The notes beneath the pieces were generated by a model. The model did not search any database and was not told the DNA's origin. It saw nothing but the letters and a program-made list of their open reading frames with translations. Shown here piece after piece: positions 25,469 through 36,292 of a DNA stretch of 64,000 bases. Every line of letters begins with the position of its first letter. Positions within the stretch are counted from its first letter, which is position 1. A program made the position numbers and the translations under genes. The DNA is from Sarcocystis neurona (Eukaryota; Apicomplexa; Conoidasida; Eucoccidiorida; Sarcocystidae), in NCBI GenBank assembly GCA_000727475.1, contig KL647297.1:3666277-3730276 (forward strand). The letters are read 5' to 3'.

Positions 25469-28400
25469 TCAGGCATCAGAAGCACTTCCGGTTTCGCTTC
25501 CACTGGCACCACCGTGCAGTTCTTTCTCGTCTTCCTCGTCGGTGAGCCAGTCGGAAAACGCAGTCTGTGCCGGATCTCCAGAGCGTCGGACGCCAGCGCC
25601 GTGTTCTGCATGTGCGCTCTGTCTTCCAAGAGGAACGGACATCCCTGATCGGCAGCGCACCAGCCGTCGCGTCGAGACAGAACCTTCAAACGACACGCCA
25701 TAAGCAACGCCGTAGTCACCTTGTCGCTTGAGCAGCGTGTGAGGGACAAAGGGGGCAGCAGCCCCTGCAGGCAGTATAGGGGAAGCAGAAATTAGCACGG
25801 GGGGAGGAGGTCGAGGACCTGAAGGCGCGCCTGGCAAGAGAACTATGGGCAGGTCCGCGTGTGACAGACACTTCGACCCAGCACGGCAGGAGGGGTCGCC
25901 ACGGGAAGTAGCGAAGACCCGGAAGGGACGAGAGGGCGGTACCGTGCCCGTTGCACACCCGAATAGAAGACGATCCTTGTGTTCGTACGGTGGCAGAGGA
26001 TCCGCGCGTGATGAAGAATACAGGAGGAAAGAAGGGGCACAAGTCGCCGCTAGTACATACCTGCCATTTTCGTGAATCGCCACCGACACGACCCGACTGC
26101 GGCAGCTGTCGCTTCCGAGCTGGCCACGGCTGGTTTTGCCGTTTATTTCAAAAGACGCATCCTCCTCCACTAGCAAGCGGCAACAAATACGTTTGCAAAT
26201 GTCACTGCGCTCCTCTTCTTCTAACTGGCCATGATCCGAACCATCAATCTTCTTACCTGAGGCGACTGGAATGGCGAGTTCTCCACATTCCTCTTTTGGT
26301 TGCAGAGCGCGTGTACATACTAATTGTGCTACTGATGCACCTTCGGATGTGGAGCACGGAAAATCTGAAACCTCCTTCAGCTTGATACTAGTACCTGACG
26401 GACGTGGCGGAAAAGGGCTATGCACTTTACAACCTCTTTCACTTTGTGGAGCGTAGGCAGCGCCGCCGCCTTCCTTTCTCTGCGGACACCTACGGCCGAT
26501 GTGCGAGTGCGCTTTCGTCCATAGACGAGAAGCAACGCAGTCCTGCGAACAGCTTCCTTCACGCGAGCTTCGTCTTACACTCCAAAGATATTGTGGTTTG
26601 CTACATGAATTCCACATAGGTAAAAGAGGAAACAGTCGCAGAAGAGACATGTTGGCATTGACCTGGGCCAATCTAGCGGCCGCTGCGGTCCTGGTTGCAC
26701 GCTCGGCAATCGCAGCTTTGTCAGTTTCGTAAAGATATCGTGCGGAACGTTTTACTCCCTTCCTCGCTGCTCGCATCCCTCGGGTACCACGGGGGGTATG
26801 GCCTCGACCGAGGCGCACCTCCTGGACTGCTTTGCTAACTGTCAAGTCGCCCCCAGCCTCAGTGCACACGACGTCGTCCCCTCCTCCCTGTGTTCGTTCT
26901 TGACACTTAACAACACACGATCCCCACGTGCTGATGAAGCGATTCGTTCCCCTTGCTTCTGCTAAATTCACCGACTCTGCAGTGTCAGCCGGACACTCAC
27001 GTCCAGAGGTACACGGTAAAGCGCACGATGCTCTTTTTACTGCTGGTCTGCACGCCCCGCACCACTCAATCCGTCGCCTACGACGAAGCCACCGCTCTTT
27101 CCACATCTTCCTGTGCAAGTTGTTACGCTTGCGTAAGCCAGTTTCCTGTTCGGTGAAACAAAAGGATTCTTGTTCATTTTCCTCTAGCTGCAAAAGCTCT
27201 TTGGTTTCATCAGAGCCCCACAACAAATGCTTACCCATGCATGAACACCCGGGAGAGGAGGTTCTTCCGACGTAAAATAGCTGACGCGGACGCTCAACGA
27301 GTTCCTGCTCAGCCGTCATCACGTGCCCACCAGCTGCGTCACTGCAACATGCGACCTGGGTTGATGAACACGCAACAGGGTCAGACAGCTGCGTAATGGC
27401 GCCTCCATGCAGATCTGCAATATCCGGCTTCTGTTCCGCTTCATTCCCTTTTGACTGCAGATTAATGGGGTGGTGTGCGGTAGGAGCTTCTCTCTGCTGA
27501 GATGAAGGGCCGTCGGCAAAACACTTTTCCCCCTGCTTGTGATTCCATCGGGTTGCCATCCTTCTATTGCCCACTCTACCCACATCAGATAGGCTAAGGA
27601 GGTTGCTGGTGACGGGGTCTACTTGCTCTCGCAGACCGCTACGGCGTTCACTCGATCTATCGCTTGCAATCCGAAGTGAAACTGACAGCACGTATACGCG
27701 GCCGCGCCCGTCCAAGCAGAACAGTTGCTGTGTCCGCATCTGGTCTTTACTTGGTCTCCGAGTGCGGCCGCGTGACGTTTTGTCATATCCGTCGACGTGT
27801 CCGGCAGCGGCGGCCCGGTGTGGCAACGAACGGCGTACGCAAGAGCGGCGACAAACATTTTCATCGGAACACGCTGGACACGTGGCTTGCGCCGCAGCGT
27901 GCACTGCCTGATGAGGCAGGTCAGACACGTTGTTGACTAGAGATGGGGTCTGCTTGCCCCCGGAATAAATCGCAGAAATCCGCCTCGTCCCGCAAGGCTT
28001 TCGAGTCAACACACGTAGGTGCGACCGTGCAAGCTTTTGGTAAGCGACATCGGAGACGGGAAGAGATCTGATGCAGTTTTTTTGGATGCAAAATGGAATT
28101 TCAGTGGCCCGGTCACGAAGTTCGCGGAAAACGTTGAAAAACAAGACAGGGAAAAAGGTCGCCGACTGGAACAACTCACAGAGACAAATCGACGAAGCAA
28201 CGGCATGTGCAGCCGCAACGATCTGTGCCTCATATCCGAGTTCTTCTGCTCTGCCGCACTCTCTGTCCGCACGACAAGGAGAAGCTTCCTCCGTTGTCAT
28301 CGTGCGGCAAGCACTTCTCTCTCTTGCTATTGAAGGCATTGAGCTTTTATTGAGCGAAGTCCTCAACGCCATTCGCACCTCAGTTACAAACTCCTCCGCA

Positions 28401-31400
28401 AGCCACCGACGCGCTTTTGCTTTCACCGCCGCCTCGACACGACCGCAGCCGCAGCGCAGTTGCCTGTTATCCATCCCTTCTTGCGCATCGTTGCTGGCTT
28501 GTTGTACGGCTACATCATTTGGGTTGAAACTCGTTCCGTGCTTACCGCGGGCCGCTGCACAGGTGTATTCTTTGTCTCCTACGAAAATGCCAGCAGAGTA
28601 TGCGCCCGCGGGCGAGGGTACACTGGAGAGATATTTTTCTGATTCTAGACCAGCGGCACAAGCAGCTGCCGCTTGAACAGCTTTTCCCGCCGCTGCGGAC
28701 GTTTGCGCCAGCACAGGAGCGCCGTCGCCGAAAGCGTAGAGTACATCTGCGGCGTAGCGCAGGAGATGCATACAGTTTTGCGCGTGTCTGCTGAATAAAT
28801 CTGGAAGTATGTTCTCAGTCGTGTCTCGAACAGGAAGCATGGTCGAACTCTCCTCACTGCGCGCAGCTTGAGGCATTACACGGCTCCTGCGGTAACGTAA
28901 TAGCACCTCAGCATACAAGCTGAGCAAATTCCTTTCAAAACGCAACAAAGGCGTCACTGTCTCAGTTGTGGAGCATATATCAGAAGATTCTGGTGTCGTG
29001 ACAACGGAAGCCGGTACCGTAGTGGAACCGGAGCAAGCAGAGAAAGAGAGGCGCGTGTCTTGAAATGCGGCAACATTCCCAGCCAGGCCGGTGCTCGGCT
29101 TTCCAGTTCCCGCTACTCCTTGAAGTGACCTACGCTTTGCTGTCACATTCATTAGCGAAGGATGCATGCAATTGCCTGCTTTTCCAGGTGCGTCGGATTC
29201 TACTCCATCTGAACCCGCCGCTGCTGCACTCGCCGGCGTAGAAACATCTACGCCAGCTGCTCTTGCAGCCACTGTTGCGGAACTTGCTTCAGCTCTAGCG
29301 TATTTTGCAGCGGCTGCTGCAAAAATCGCCGAATCAACGGCCGACGGCCCCTGAGACAGGACGGCGCTCTCCGTACAGTCTACTCCGTGGAGAAGCTTCA
29401 GGAGCTGGCGCTGCTGATGCTGAGAGAGCCTGCGAGCGGCTGCGTGCTGATCAAGGCGATGGGCGTAGAGAAGCCGTGCAAACACAGAAAAGAAGCACGA
29501 CGCCACAAACGCGACGGATATCCTAGGAAGGCAGAACGATGACTCTGTGACTGGACGGCACGAAGGCAAAAACTCCACCTGTTTGCTGTTCCCCACAGTA
29601 GATGGAAAGCCACTTAAAACTGAGCACGGTGAGGAAGCAAGACGAAGGAGATAGAAAGGAAGTTCACCCGATGTGTCTGGACGCGCCGCGACACCATTCC
29701 TAGATAGGCGCGATAAAGGCAGCACTTCACCCTGTTGCTCTGCATAGGGAGCAAGGCCCGTGAGCTGATCTGCGCCTGCACACGCAACACAACGTGCAGT
29801 CCCTACCGCGCCACCGCTCTCGTTCGTTGTGCGTACGCCCGTTTTGCTTGCGAACAGCAAGGCCTGAGAACGAGCGGAGCTCATGCCGCCCTCACCGTTA
29901 CTTGCGGGTATATCTATTTCTTGCTTTTCCTTTCCGTCGACACCACTGCGTACGGCTGGTCTCCGATAAGACGGCGCCGGCTCAGTAGTGCAGTTGACAG
30001 AGGAACATACACCGCATCTATGGCATGCATTCGTGCGTGACAGCGGATCTGCCGCTCCAGTAGCTGTAGAGAGTTCCGTGTCCACAGAAGCGGCGCTTGC
30101 GACTTCGTTCCTTCGCAAGCACTTGGAAAGCAACGCTGTGTGCGCTTCACTGAAGAAATTCATAAGTGCTTTCTCCTGCTTTGCGAACCACCTGTCTCGC
30201 CAGCTAGCGTCTCGCGTTTTCCGGCAGGTCCTCCTTTTGCGTCTCGTATCTCCACGAGCAGCGCAGGTTTCGGCGCACGATGCTGCTGATACTGCGTCGC
30301 CTGACACAGAACATCCTTTGCAGTACGAGGCATCACCGGGACACTCTTTGACGCTGCCAAGGAGAAAGGGTGGCATCTCGGCAGAATCACTGCATGCCAA
30401 TCTCATTGTTGCTGTCCTGCCTCGTCTGCTCACAAGAGAAGAACTTTCACGCTCCGCAGCCGCCCGCTTCCGGAACCGCGGCCGTGGGCGGCTGCTATTG
30501 CGAGGCTTGAGGACCACACTTGCTGCACAGCCTGCAAAAGGCGATACTTCTTCTGTGCCATCTACATCTCTTTCTACTTCATTGGCAGGACCGGGCTGCT
30601 TTTCACCATGCGTCCAACCAGCCCCCTGGTGGCCGCAGTCGTCTTCCACCGGTCCGTGATCACCACAGGAGTGCCGTACATGCGTGGGACCCGACTTTGC
30701 TCCTGGCAAGCTTTCAGGACAGCCCTGCGTTTTCTCCTGTTGATGAGATTTGGCGACGGGAAGCGTTGCTGTCGAGGCAACGGCCCCACTCAGCGCGCAG
30801 GAGGGCGCTTCTACGTCGCGGAACACTGCTGTGCGCGCCCGACAACAGCGACAGCCGCACGGAAGAATCGCAGCGTCATGCGAAGTGGCTGCAGATGTGA
30901 GCCACGCGGGAGTCGCCAGAAAGGAAATACTCATCGGCTCCTCTTCGTCTGCTTTTCCACTATGTCGCCCACCTTCGGAAAACATCTTTCTTCGTTTCCC
31001 TCCGCTACGCCCGGAGCTGCTGCGACAGCGTCGGCAAGCCCCGCGCTTTTTCTCAGACGCTAGCTCTCCCTCCTTCCCGTTGCTTCTCACAGTGACAGAG
31101 CTGCTTCGTCGCATCTTGCTGTCTGTCATTTGTCTTGCTGGTGGTTCCTTATCAGTGATCTCCGATGACCAAGCCCTTTGTGTAGATATCTGAGTTGCAG
31201 CCCCAGAGAGTATTCCTGCAGAAGAAACGGCTTCTGGGGCTGCAGAAGGCTGTTGACGTAGCGTTGGTGCTGGTGCAGCTTGTTTCGCAGCAAGTGGTTT
31301 CCTTGTTATACCGGCGAATCCGTAAGAAGTACAAGACGTCTGCACCAGTGCGCCTTTGCCACCAGCGTCAGTCGCAGCAGACGCAGTGGCGCGCGGGGGA

Positions 31401-33517
31401 GGTGACCGTGAAGCACAGAAAACAGGATGCGGGGACACGCGGAGGTCGTACAGCAGCAGAAGGCCGCTATTGGTGGAGGCACCAAGTAACAGCGGATGCA
31501 ACGCAGGGAGCCAAGTAAGACTTGATACGCTAATTGGCATGTTCCTGGCAGTGGTGGGGCCAGGCGGCCCACGTACGGTTGCTGCAGAGCTGCACGACGT
31601 GGACGGGCATGCGGCGTGGGCGCCGCCTGGCTGTTTTAAAGCTGCAGCAGTGCCAGGCGAGCTGCTGAGGCAGCAAACGTTCGACCACACGCGACCAGGC
31701 GGTGGGTCTTGAGAGGAGGGTCGAAGCCGTGCTCCCTCTCCATATGCGTGCTGCTGAATGCGGTGGTAGTGCTGTCCCTCCGGCTGCCTGGGACACGGTT
31801 GCTCCTGCTGCTCAGATTCTACACGAGCAAATCGAGAACCTGCTGTTAATGGAGGGCGAGCATAGAAGACGAACGAAGTTGTTACTAAGTCAAACACAGA
31901 CAGCAACCGCAAGCCTCCAGCGGCGACAACAGAGGGCACGACGGCAAGAAGCGGTGTAGCTACTGGATTGCTTGCGCAGCACTGCACAGACAGGTTAAGA
32001 GAGAAAGACGCTGCCAAGGGTGTGGAGCCAGTCGTGGCAACTTCGGAAGCGCATCTGGCCTCCGAAACTGGTACCGCCTGTGTTGATTTTGCTGTCCCTG
32101 GCGGACTGACGCAGCAAGACCTGCTGCTAACGCTGCATTCGGTCTGGCCATACCGCTCGAAAGCGAATGCGGTTTGCGGCGAATCTAGGAGGTACGGGGG
32201 AGCCGGCCAGTGAGCCACAACTCCGTTGCCACCCTTGTCAAGCGCCAGCAGTAAACGGTCTGAGGAGAAAAACTGCTGTACGCGACTGGCGAAATGTCCG
32301 CTGCTCTGAGCTGCGTTCGCAGGTGCAGCAGCAGCCGCAGCGGCAGATGTCTGAGCTGTAGACGATGTCCCGGGGATGCCAGCATAACAGTGAGGACGTA
32401 ACGCGCAGCAGGATGTGAGAAACTGCTCGCCGTACGTCGAAAGAAGAGGTCTGCTACCGCAGCGGCAAGAGACGCAGCCGACGCAGCTTGCGTTGCCACA
32501 CCACTCGCAGCCGTGGCCGCCTCTTCTGGCAGTTAAGCTGCGTTCCTTCGATTCTGAGTTTTTTACATCACTTTTCTCAAGGTCACAGCTTGCCGCAGGC
32601 ATGCCCTGCCGATGACGCTGCTGCTGCAGCCAGAAAAGTTCGTCGTGGTATTCTCCTGCTAGTGCAGGCGTGTGGGCCCCAAGCATCTGCAGATGCTGTA
32701 CCGTATACGGAAGGCGAAGGTATCGTTTCACAGGAGTGGCCACGTAGGACACCGGGAAGGGCAGAGAATAGGTTTCTTCTGTTCCGTCTTCTTGTGCTGC
32801 TCCATCAGCTGCAGTCGCCCGGTCTCTTAAATGTGCGCGCGACACGAGTGAACACGGAGCGGAGCCACCTTCGTTGACTATAGCCCCGCCGCAGCCCTTG
32901 CATGCACTCAAGGCGTTTCGTTCGCCCCATTTATCGGTGTCGGCACGCCGAGAGGCGGCCGGAGGTGGCCAAAGAGCAGGCAAAGCATATACGTAGCCCT
33001 CCGTCGTCCCCACTGTCACTTCTGTCTCATCGTACCCTCCCCACCCTCCGCTGAACACACATGTGGTTACGTGTCCTAAACTCTGTTGACGAAAAACATC
33101 TCGACAACAGCCGTCGCTACAACAAGTAGGTGCACCTCTTAAAGACAGTTCCCCTCTAGTGGAAGAAGAGCATAGGGACTCTTGGAAATAGCGGTTTCGG
33201 CAGCTGTTCTTGTTCGGGTGCGACAATGCTGCACTGCTACTTGCTGCCGAATGGCCTGCAGACGCCGTTCCATCCTTTCTGCTGTTTCCCTCAAATGCCG
33301 CATTGCTGTTTGCACCCCGCGCACTCTCTGGTTGTTGCTGCTCGCGGTGGCGCACATGCAGAGAGGTCTGGGTGTCGCCGGCATGGTTGCTGCTGCCGGG
33401 CCCCACGCATTTCTTGACTGCTTCTCCCCAGTACAGAGAAGGAAGAACGTGCTGCACGCCATCGGAAAGTGAGTAAAAAGAGATCACGTCATTCGAGCTG
33501 CTACTTACCCATCTCAT
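25469..33517 (-). CDS. Large WD40/beta-propeller protein, possibly GATOR/SEA subunit MIOS-like
   Basis: One uninterrupted frame of 2,682 codons. The N-terminal part holds scattered propeller-like blades: MRWVSSSSNDVISFYSLSDG (residue 1), VTVGTTEGYVYALPAL, RLLLALDKGGNGVVAHW (about 426) and SLTWLPALHPLLLGA...LLLLYDLR (about 666). Their order and wording resemble human MIOS, where LAVGQANG, AGLDKH and CLSLCWLPRDQKLLLAG...FDLR occur in that order. MIOS sits in the GATOR2/SEA complex that controls TORC1. A further blade-like block, VAIHENGRYVLAATC, lies near residue 2486. The C-terminal RING/zinc-binding Cys-His array typical of MIOS is not evident. Between blades are long Ser/Ala/Gln/Arg-rich, Cys-containing inserts. 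Some introns may be hidden in the open frame; the GGTAAGT at codons 2-5 (the WVS of MRWVS) could be a donor. WD-repeat is likely; MIOS is a guess. Confidence 0.5.
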   Translation of the reverse strand: MRWVSSSSNDVISFYSLSDGVQHVLPSLYWGEAVKKCVGPGSSNHAGDTQTSLHVRHREQQQPESARGANSNAAFEGNSRKDGTASAGHSAASSSAALSHPNKNSCRNRYFQESLCSSSTRGELSLRGAPTCCSDGCCRDVFRQQSLGHVTTCVFSGGWGGYDETEVTVGTTEGYVYALPALWPPPAASRRADTDKWGERNALSACKGCGGAIVNEGGSAPCSLVSRAHLRDRATAADGAAQEDGTEETYSLPFPVSYVATPVKRYLRLPYTVQHLQMLGAHTPALAGEYHDELFWLQQQRHRQGMPAASCDLEKSDVKNSESKERSLTARRGGHGCEWCGNASCVGCVSCRCGSRPLLSTYGEQFLTSCCALRPHCYAGIPGTSSTAQTSAAAAAAAPANAAQSSGHFASRVQQFFSSDRLLLALDKGGNGVVAHWPAPPYLLDSPQTAFAFERYGQTECSVSSRSCCVSPPGTAKSTQAVPVSEARCASEVATTGSTPLAASFSLNLSVQCCASNPVATPLLAVVPSVVAAGGLRLLSVFDLVTTSFVFYARPPLTAGSRFARVESEQQEQPCPRQPEGQHYHRIQQHAYGEGARLRPSSQDPPPGRVWSNVCCLSSSPGTAAALKQPGGAHAACPSTSCSSAATVRGPPGPTTARNMPISVSSLTWLPALHPLLLGASTNSGLLLLYDLRVSPHPVFCASRSPPPRATASAATDAGGKGALVQTSCTSYGFAGITRKPLAAKQAAPAPTLRQQPSAAPEAVSSAGILSGAATQISTQRAWSSEITDKEPPARQMTDSKMRRSSSVTVRSNGKEGELASEKKRGACRRCRSSSGRSGGKRRKMFSEGGRHSGKADEEEPMSISFLATPAWLTSAATSHDAAILPCGCRCCRARTAVFRDVEAPSCALSGAVASTATLPVAKSHQQEKTQGCPESLPGAKSGPTHVRHSCGDHGPVEDDCGHQGAGWTHGEKQPGPANEVERDVDGTEEVSPFAGCAASVVLKPRNSSRPRPRFRKRAAAERESSSLVSRRGRTATMRLACSDSAEMPPFLLGSVKECPGDASYCKGCSVSGDAVSAASCAETCAARGDTRRKRRTCRKTRDASWRDRWFAKQEKALMNFFSEAHTALLSKCLRRNEVASAASVDTELSTATGAADPLSRTNACHRCGVCSSVNCTTEPAPSYRRPAVRSGVDGKEKQEIDIPASNGEGGMSSARSQALLFASKTGVRTTNESGGAVGTARCVACAGADQLTGLAPYAEQQGEVLPLSRLSRNGVAARPDTSGELPFYLLRLASSPCSVLSGFPSTVGNSKQVEFLPSCRPVTESSFCLPRISVAFVASCFFSVFARLLYAHRLDQHAAARRLSQHQQRQLLKLLHGVDCTESAVLSQGPSAVDSAIFAAAAAKYARAEASSATVAARAAGVDVSTPASAAAAGSDGVESDAPGKAGNCMHPSLMNVTAKRRSLQGVAGTGKPSTGLAGNVAAFQDTRLSFSACSGSTTVPASVVTTPESSDICSTTETVTPLLRFERNLLSLYAEVLLRYRRSRVMPQAARSEESSTMLPVRDTTENILPDLFSRHAQNCMHLLRYAADVLYAFGDGAPVLAQTSAAAGKAVQAAAACAAGLESEKYLSSVPSPAGAYSAGIFVGDKEYTCAAARGKHGTSFNPNDVAVQQASNDAQEGMDNRQLRCGCGRVEAAVKAKARRWLAEEFVTEVRMALRTSLNKSSMPSIARERSACRTMTTEEASPCRADRECGRAEELGYEAQIVAAAHAVASSICLCELFQSATFFPVLFFNVFRELRDRATEIPFCIQKNCIRSLPVSDVAYQKLARSHLRVLTRKPCGTRRISAIYSGGKQTPSLVNNVSDLPHQAVHAAAQATCPACSDENVCRRSCVRRSLPHRAAAAGHVDGYDKTSRGRTRRPSKDQMRTQQLFCLDGRGRVYVLSVSLRIASDRSSERRSGLREQVDPVTSNLLSLSDVGRVGNRRMATRWNHKQGEKCFADGPSSQQREAPTAHHPINLQSKGNEAEQKPDIADLHGGAITQLSDPVACSSTQVACCSDAAGGHVMTAEQELVERPRQLFYVGRTSSPGCSCMGKHLLWGSDETKELLQLEENEQESFCFTEQETGLRKRNNLHRKMWKERWLRRRRRIEWCGACRPAVKRASCALPCTSGRECPADTAESVNLAEARGTNRFISTWGSCVVKCQERTQGGGDDVVCTEAGGDLTVSKAVQEVRLGRGHTPRGTRGMRAARKGVKRSARYLYETDKAAIAERATRTAAAARLAQVNANMSLLRLFPLLPMWNSCSKPQYLWSVRRSSREGSCSQDCVASRLWTKAHSHIGRRCPQRKEGGGAAYAPQSERGCKVHSPFPPRPSGTSIKLKEVSDFPCSTSEGASVAQLVCTRALQPKEECGELAIPVASGKKIDGSDHGQLEEEERSDICKRICCRLLVEEDASFEINGKTSRGQLGSDSCRSRVVSVAIHENGRYVLAATCAPSFLLYSSSRADPLPPYEHKDRLLFGCATGTVPPSRPFRVFATSRGDPSCRAGSKCLSHADLPIVLLPGAPSGPRPPPPVLISASPILPAGAAAPFVPHTLLKRQGDYGVAYGVSFEGSVSTRRLVRCRSGMSVPLGRQSAHAEHGAGVRRSGDPAQTAFSDWLTDEEDEKELHGGASGSETGSASDA

Positions 33518-34174
33518 CGTTGCAACCTACAACCGTCGCACGCAAAAGCACCTTCTGTCATAATGTACGAAGCCGGTGCTGCTTACAAAGGGAGAGGCAC
33601 ACCTACGCAAAATCTTCAACGACATGCCTAGTTGATCTCTTCGGTGCACTCAGGCCATGCACAGGCTGGAATATCCGTTTTCATGCGTCAGAAAAGGGCT
33701 TGAGAGCGAAAACCTGAACCTGGTTCGGCATGAGTGAGTTCTTTACGGTTAGGTGTATATATGTTCAGTGTGCATGTACGTTCAGAAGCCACTTCATTGC
33801 TCTTTTTTACATTCATGGCAACCATAATTTCGTGTTGAGGTAGGACGTCTGCCATGTCTGCATTCGAGGGCGCACGCGCGGTACGATGCGCTTCAGTCCA
33901 GCCCAGTTAAAAAAGACCGATAAACAATCCTACGTGGCTAGTGGCGAATGCGTCACTTCTTCTGTCGATAAACGCTCTGTTGTTTTACCTCTGCGCCGAT
34001 GAACGGCGTGAGGAGTATTTCCAAAACAAAAAGCGTGGCTCCTCTGTGCTACGTGTGCGCCAGTACGAAACAACCGCAGAATAGACGGGTGGAACCACAC
34101 GGTGTGGGAGTACACTCGCCACCTCCGTTTTACCCGTGTTCCCTGGGGGGAAGCCGTGAGGTACCCCCGGCTTA

Positions 34175-34290
34175 CACCACGACACAGCACTGTTGACCAC
34201 GACACAGCACTGTTGACCACGAAACAGTGCACTGCAGACCACGAAACAGTGCACTGCAGACCACGAAACAGTGCACTGCTGACCACGCAG
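34175..34290. repeat. Tandem 20/22-bp repeat array
   Basis: Two copies of a 20-bp unit (caccacgacacagcactgtt, then gaccacgacacagcactgtt) are followed by about three copies of a related 22-bp unit containing gaccacgaaacagtgcactg. The shared start gaccacga shows that both unit types derive from one another. Confidence 0.9.
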
Positions 34291-34368
34291 CAAGAACGTG
34301 AAAAAGTTTCCGCTACATGAGAAACGTAGGGGGGTGGTAATGTGTGTGCGGTAGTGTTACACAGGCAG

Positions 34369-34456
34369 TCACATATACGCATATATATATATATATATAC
34401 ATGTACATATATGCGTATGTATATATATATATACATACACATACACATATACGCAG
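34369..34456. repeat. AT/TG dinucleotide microsatellite
   Basis: Runs of alternating TA interrupted by acatg, gcg and acac blocks. Two TA tracts flank a catgtacat core, so the region can fold on itself. Confidence 0.9.
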
Positions 34457-35564
34457 ACGATGTAAACAAGCGTACGCTTAGGAGAAGCACCCGAAGAAGT
34501 GAAAATGCCGGTGACGACAATGAAATACAACGCCGTGGTACATCACAGGCGCGTACGTAGTCAGGCGCCGCTGTACACGATGGAAACGAAGGCACGAGTG
34601 CCACTGAGCACGGGTAACGCATGCACTGCGTGCTTTAGAATCAGACGCGAAGCAGATACAAGTGTGCCCACCACGAGTTCTGCAGTACGTCAGAAAAAAA
34701 GGATTGTACACAACTGTAGCATACAGTTTGTGCCCAGAGCTTGAAATGGGAAGGCGTGGTCCGGGCGTACGCGCTCTTAGTGCCGATCTGCGTTACCCAC
34801 TCTTGGTGCATGCATACCAATGCTCCCGCCCCTGGTCTCTGTGTGCCCACACATAACTGCACACAAGCGTAAACACACTCTAGACAAACACAAAACTAAA
34901 TTATTCCTGCACTGAGTATTGATGACGCTGAATAGAAGACCTCACTGTGCCCTTGTGTCCTTGCCAGACCTTATTAGAAGGAAGTTCAATAGCACTGCGT
35001 ACACCCTGCTTCCTGTGTCACCGCGGTAGCGGTACTGATGTCACACAGACCCTCACACACGCACAAAGCGGTGCATGGAGTCACTGTTTTCCTCGTTGGA
35101 GAAAATACAGTACTTGGCGCGTCGTAAAATAGGTAGACTCAGGCTAGATGGAAAAATGTACTTCCGTACAATTGTAGCCCAGCCCCGAAGAGGGAGCGCC
35201 GTACGCTCCTGACTGGGCTGACAAGGGTAGTACGCGGTGTACGTGAATGTCTCAGTAATACGTGTGTGTACGTCTTTGGGTGACTGCCGGGGATTCCAAC
35301 TGACCTAATTCCACGTACTGCAATAGTCGTGCTGTAGGGGAATGTATCCGAAACAGGATATCTTTGTGCACAATGTCAGGTTACGCCTTAGCGCCTTCTC
35401 ATCTTCCATACCCACTGCGGTGACCCCAGCGAGCTGCACCTTGCCAGTGCCGACGCGGAAGCAAAGCTGCTCATGCAGGGGAATACCTGAGGAGCGCCGC
35501 TCTCAACACAACTGCAGTGTTGCAGCACATGTATACAGGTAATTTAAAGAGATTTAAGAGACCT

Positions 35565-35676
35565 GGGACTAGAAAAGTGCGACCGGCTTTACAGCTTCAC
35601 CACTCGGGCGCCGCGCACATTCGCGGGACTAGAAAAATGCGACCGGCTTCACCATTCGGGCGCCGCGCACATTCGC
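35565..35676. repeat. Direct tandem duplication, 60/52 bp
   Basis: Unit 1 is 35565-35624 and unit 2 is 35625-35676. Both start gggactagaaaa and end gggcgccgcgcacattcgc. Unit 2 lacks 8 bp in the middle and has two or three substitutions, so the duplication is recent. Confidence 0.85.
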
Positions 35677-36120
35677 AAGCGTGTTTTGCAGAAAAACACC
35701 CAAATGCGTGGTACAGGGAACTTGACTTGCAGGTTGTTAATGGGCAGTTTTTGTGCGACAGCCCCCTTCAACAAAAGCTGCAAATGACTCTTTTCTGTGG
35801 GATCTGCATATCTATGTATGTGCTTCGACACACCTACGGACTACACTTGTGCGCACGCCGACCGGACACCAACAGAGTCTAGTGCTTTCACACCAGTCAG
35901 AAATTTGCACAGCGTTCATGGAACAGCGTGCTCCCACAGGTAACCAGAGATCTACCGGTATGCATAGACTTTGTGGTGGACGCAGCTACAGATCCGTGTG
36001 TGCTCCTACTCTGAACCGCACTAGCAAATGTGGTCCAGGGTGATGCCGCGTGGGTAACCAGTGCCAATTTATTATTATGTACGGCTTTGAGCACATAGAG
36101 AATGCCCGATGAGCGACCGC

Positions 36121-36292
36121 TAGCCTCCTGGTATTCGGGCCGCGGGTCGTCCGTATCTACCCTCTATTGGTCGTTTATGTTATAAGCATGCTTGAGTCCA
36201 GTTTGCTACCCTCCTGATATTCCGGCTTTGTGTCGTTCCGTGTCTACCCTCTATTGGTCGTTTATGTTATGAGCGTGCTTCAGTCCAGTTTG
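36121..36292. repeat. Direct duplication of an 85-bp unit
   Basis: 36121-36205 and 36207-36292 share long identical blocks (taccctctattggtcgttta, tgttat, gagtccagtttgc-type end). The first 35 bp of the units are more diverged than the rest. Confidence 0.85.

Noticed and set aside
28071..28676. Plus-strand frames of 100-220 codons within 26-33 kb
   Set aside because: All lie opposite the 2,682-codon minus-strand gene and carry only complementary low-complexity sequence.
34175..34290. Array with CRISPR-like spacing
   Set aside because: Units are contiguous with no unique spacers, and the genome is eukaryotic; it is a minisatellite.
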